A stretch of DNA of 64,000 nucleotides, from assembly GCA_018222585.1 (NCBI GenBank), contig JAAFAB010000001.1, positions 220,166-284,165 of the forward strand, written 5' to 3'. The number at the start of each line of letters is the position of its first letter. The stretch's first letter is position 1. Of this stretch, positions 61,434 to 64,000 are shown in pieces. Origin of the DNA: Paracoccaceae bacterium. Lineage in GTDB: Bacteria; Pseudomonadota; Alphaproteobacteria; Rhodobacterales; Rhodobacteraceae. The notes under the pieces were generated by a model that saw only the letters and a list, made by a program, of their open reading frames with translations, was not told where the DNA came from and searched no databases. The position numbers and the translations under genes are program-made.

Positions 61434-64000
61434 TCAGGCAGCATCGCCACCCTTGCCGAACCGCCAGCCCTTGATGGTCCAGGAAGGCGCCCCGGAGGCC
61501 GGAGTATTGGCCACCTTCTGCCCTGCCGCAAGAGCCCAGCCCATTGCCGTATCGGTGCCATCCGGCGCCGGGAAGGTGCGTGCCTCTTCCAGCGGCGGGG
61601 CCTCGGCCCCGGTCTCGGGCGGGGTGTCCTCGGCCGGGGCCTCCTCTTCCTCCAGGTCGTCGACCTCCTGCCCCAGCAGGGGCGCCTCGGTCAGCAGGTA
61701 GGTGAATCCGGTCATTCCGGGCACGACCTCGTCCGGGGTGTCGAAGCTGGCCAGCAAGGTGGCCAGGTCGGCGTCCTCGCCCACCTCGTCTTCCGACAGC
61801 ACCAGGTCGACGCGCATCTCCGCCAGCATCTGACTGACCGAAGGCACCGCCGTCGCCGTCCCGACCGGATCGCTGCCCGAGACCACCTCGACCTCGGTCT
61901 TGCCGGAGGAGAAGTTCACCCCCATGGTGATCTGCGCCAGCAGGTCGATGTCACGCACGGCAGGCGTCAGGAAGGAGGTCACGACCTCCTTGTCCGGCTC
62001 GGAGGAATTCGGATCGGGACGCATCCGCACCCGGGCGAATTCGCCGGCCACGATATCCTCGGCGATGTTGAGGTCGAAGGTATCGTTGCCAATCCCGCCC
62101 AGCATCACGTCACGGCCTTCGCCGCCGATCAGCGTGTCGGGGCCGCCGACCTCGATCTCGGTGGATTCGAAGGTGATCTCATAGGTGTTGTCGACCGGGT
62201 CGACATGGATCAGCCCGCCGTCCCCGGCCATGAAGTCATTGCCCGCGCCGCCGTCGAGGTAATCCGCCCCGGCGCCGCCGATCTGGATGTCGCGCCCGGT
62301 GCCGCCATAGAAGGCGTCGTCGCCGCCGGTGGCAAACTGGTTGTTCTCGGCGCGGTAGAATGCGCCGGTGGTGTCCGCCTGGATCACGCCCGCATCGCCG
62401 ATGGCGATGTTGAGGCCGCCCTCCGAGGTGACGGTGTCGTCGCCCTCGCCCAGCAGGACCCAATCGTCGCCCTCGCCGGTCCAGACCTGGTCGTCGCCGC
62501 CGAAGGCCGGTTCCTCGATCACGCTGGCGAAGATGTTGCGCACCCCGTCCTCGTAATCCAGTTCCGCCATGTCACCGGCGATCACGTCATCCCCGCCTGC
62601 GGTCCGGATGGTATCGTTGCCGAAGCCACCGAAGGCCACCACGTCGCCGTCGCCAGCGGTGATGCTGTCGCTGCCGCCGACTTCGCTGTTGGCGGTCTCG
62701 ACCCGGCTCAGCGCCCCGGCCGAGGTCGCCCGGATACGCCCGTTGTCGCCCAGCACCACGGCGCCGCCCGGTCCAAGCGCGACCGTGTCGGCGCCCTGGC
62801 CCGCGATGACCCAGTTGTTGCCCTGGCCCGCCTCGATCAGATCGCCCGCCCCTGCCGAGGGCAGGTCGTTCAGCGCATTGAAGTCGGTGCGCGCGCCGTT
62901 GCTGTAATCGAGTTCTGCGAAGTCGCCCGCGATCACGTGATCGCCCGAGCCGACCCGGATGGTGTCGCTGTCACGCCCCCCGAAGACCACCGCATCGCCA
63001 GAGCCCATGTCGATCTCGTCTGCCCCGCCGAGGGCGTGCTCGAAGCTTTCGACGCGGATCATGGCCAGGGTGTCGCCCTGCCGGATGCGCCCGCTGTCAC
63101 CCAGCACCACGCCGCCGCCGTCGCCGGTGGTCACATCGTCTCCGCCCTCGCCGCCGATGATCCAGTTCAGCCCGTCGCCGGTCTCGATCAGGTCATCCCC
63201 ACCGACCGACGGAGTATTGGTCAGCGCATTGAAATCGGTCCGGACGCCATTGGTGAAATCAAGCTCCGCCAGGTCGCCGGCAATCGAGTGATCCCCATTG
63301 CCCAGCCGGATCTCGTCACCATCGCGGCCACCCATGACGACCATGTCGCCCGAACCCGCGTCGATGCTGTCCGCGCCGCCAACGGTCGAGTTGGTCGTCT
63401 CGATCCGCGTGAACGCCAGGCCGGAGGTCTGCTGGATGCGCCCGTTGTCACCGAGGACAACCCCGCCGCCATGTCCGAGGTCGATGTCATCCCCGCCCTG
63501 GCCGCCGATCACCCAGTTGAGGCCGTCTCCGGCGTCGATGGAGTCATCGCCGCCGACCGAGGGGTCATCGTTCAGGGCGTTGAAGTCGGTCTGCACGCCT
63601 GCGGTGAAGTTCAGCTCCGCGATATCACCCGCAATGGTATGATCGCCCGTGCCCAGCTTGATCCAGTCACCATCGCGGCCCCCCATGACGATCATGTCGC
63701 CCGAACCGGCGTCGATGGAGTCCGCGCCGCCAACGGTCGAGTTGGTCGTCTCGATCCGCGTGAACGCCAGCCCCGAGGTCTGCTGGATCCGACCGTTGTC
63801 GCCCAGGACAACACCGCCGCCATGACCGAGGTCGATGTCGTCTCCGCCCTGGCCGCCGATCACCCAGTTGAGGCCGTCTCCGGCGTCAATCGTGTCATCG
63901 CCGCCCGCCGACGGCTCGTCGTTCAGGCCGTTGAAGTCGGTCTGGACACCAGCGGTGAAGTTCAGCTCCGCGATATCACCCGCAATGGTATGATCGCCCG
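61434..64000 (-). CDS. Giant RTX-like tandem-repeat protein (3' part; 5' end outside window)
   Basis: The minus frame is open from the right edge to a stop at 61434, over 850 residues. Repeats of 117 residues carry RTX-like loops (GGQGGDDIDLG, VVLGDNGRI, GGADSIDAGSGDM, GDHTIAGD). Near the end, classical nonapeptides (GGAGADYLDGGAGND) appear. A non-repeat tail of about 200 residues follows, with an acidic stretch (DDLEEEEAPAEDTPPE) and the end WTIKGWRFGKGGDAA. It should be a calcium-binding secreted or surface protein. It heads the operon with the adaptors and SecA-like motor. A GTG at 63863 is not the true start. Confidence 0.9.
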   Translation of the reverse strand, partial: GDHTIAGDIAELNFTAGVQTDFNGLNDEPSAGGDDTIDAGDGLNWVIGGQGGDDIDLGHGGGVVLGDNGRIQQTSGLAFTRIETTNSTVGGADSIDAGSGDMIVMGGRDGDWIKLGTGDHTIAGDIAELNFTAGVQTDFNALNDDPSVGGDDSIDAGDGLNWVIGGQGGDDIDLGHGGGVVLGDNGRIQQTSGLAFTRIETTNSTVGGADSIDAGSGDMVVMGGRDGDEIRLGNGDHSIAGDLAELDFTNGVRTDFNALTNTPSVGGDDLIETGDGLNWIIGGEGGDDVTTGDGGGVVLGDSGRIRQGDTLAMIRVESFEHALGGADEIDMGSGDAVVFGGRDSDTIRVGSGDHVIAGDFAELDYSNGARTDFNALNDLPSAGAGDLIEAGQGNNWVIAGQGADTVALGPGGAVVLGDNGRIRATSAGALSRVETANSEVGGSDSITAGDGDVVAFGGFGNDTIRTAGGDDVIAGDMAELDYEDGVRNIFASVIEEPAFGGDDQVWTGEGDDWVLLGEGDDTVTSEGGLNIAIGDAGVIQADTTGAFYRAENNQFATGGDDAFYGGTGRDIQIGGAGADYLDGGAGNDFMAGDGGLIHVDPVDNTYEITFESTEIEVGGPDTLIGGEGRDVMLGGIGNDTFDLNIAEDIVAGEFARVRMRPDPNSSEPDKEVVTSFLTPAVRDIDLLAQITMGVNFSSGKTEVEVVSGSDPVGTATAVPSVSQMLAEMRVDLVLSEDEVGEDADLATLLASFDTPDEVVPGMTGFTYLLTEAPLLGQEVDDLEEEEAPAEDTPPETGAEAPPLEEARTFPAPDGTDTAMGWALAAGQKVANTPASGAPSWTIKGWRFGKGGDAA
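62458..64000 (-). repeat. Tandem 351-bp repeats in the giant gene
   Basis: The same motif (coding NW(V/I)I or its equivalent) occurs at 62458, 62809, 63160, 63511 and 63862, exactly 351 bp apart each time. The copies nearest the right edge are almost identical in DNA sequence; those to the left diverge. The array continues past the window. Confidence 0.9.

Noticed and set aside
61488..61512. CCGGAGTATTGGCC match to the dispersed element inside the giant gene
   Set aside because: It is coding sequence for the C-terminal tail and lacks the flanking hairpins, so chance similarity is more likely.
61434..64000. Type I secretion substrate with its own HlyB
   Set aside because: I looked for an ABC exporter (Walker A, LSGG, membrane domain) between 52 and 64 kb and found none; one could lie beyond the edge.
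1..64000. CRISPR arrays, rRNA, tRNA, insertion sequences or prophage genes
   Set aside because: No short direct repeats with regular spacers, no rRNA or tRNA-like stretch and no transposase or phage gene was recognised.

Overview
The window is a very GC-rich chromosomal segment that reads as an alphaproteobacterium of the Rhodobacteraceae (Roseobacter group). The signs are an NAD-dependent formate dehydrogenase operon in fdsG-fdsB-(DUF4287)-fdsA-fdhD-fdsD order, a MaoC-phosphotransacetylase fusion next to ackA with an FNR-like box, a short HTH-only ModE, a carboxynorspermidine-type polyamine pathway and a family of GC-rich intergenic repeats. I see no rRNA, tRNA, CRISPR array, insertion sequence or prophage.

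Layout. 0-3.7 kb: a partial imelysin gene, a hypothetical gene and an old-yellow-enzyme-family demethylase/oxidoreductase. 3.9-11.1 kb: the formate dehydrogenase operon and a LysR regulator. 11.4-14.4 kb: Pta-AckA (acetyl phosphate/acetate) and a small HemP locus. 14.7-20.2 kb: a PotDABC-type polyamine ABC transporter with an unusually enlarged PotB. 20.2-26.8 kb: housekeeping and accessory genes (SGNH lipoprotein, TPR, PHP phosphoesterase, AidB-like acyl-CoA dehydrogenase, a TetR-controlled oxidoreductase pair, MarR).

27-46.7 kb is a biosynthetic island. A single 2428-residue iterative-type polyketide synthase (KS-AT-DH-decayed cMT-ER-KR-ACP) is translationally coupled to an alpha-oxoamine synthase, then UDP-galactopyranose mutase and a GlfT2-like galactofuranosyltransferase. 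Around them lie a KpsS-like capsule enzyme, an SDR, a methyltransferase, two more glycosyltransferases (one fused to a methyltransferase domain) and two sulfotransferase-like proteins. My inference is that it makes a glycosylated, perhaps sulfated, sphingoid-like amino lipid by a polyketide route.

46.8-52.5 kb: carboxynorspermidine decarboxylase and dehydrogenase (polyamine synthesis, which fits the Pot transporter), then modCBA-modE with two matching molybdate-box-like inverted repeats. The molybdate uptake fits the molybdenum formate dehydrogenase in the same window.

52.6-64 kb holds what I consider the most unusual system: a minus-strand operon encoding a giant RTX-like protein with 117-residue (351-bp) tandem repeats, an HlyD-like adaptor with a large cytoplasmic N-terminal region, a PqqD-like/M50 protease/HlyD fusion, a shortened SecA-like ATPase and a small periplasmic adaptor. 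A POTRA-less Omp85-type barrel and one unrecognised gene lie next to it. No HlyB-type ABC exporter is visible, so a dedicated SecA-like export route is a reasonable hypothesis. The giant gene runs off the right edge of the window.
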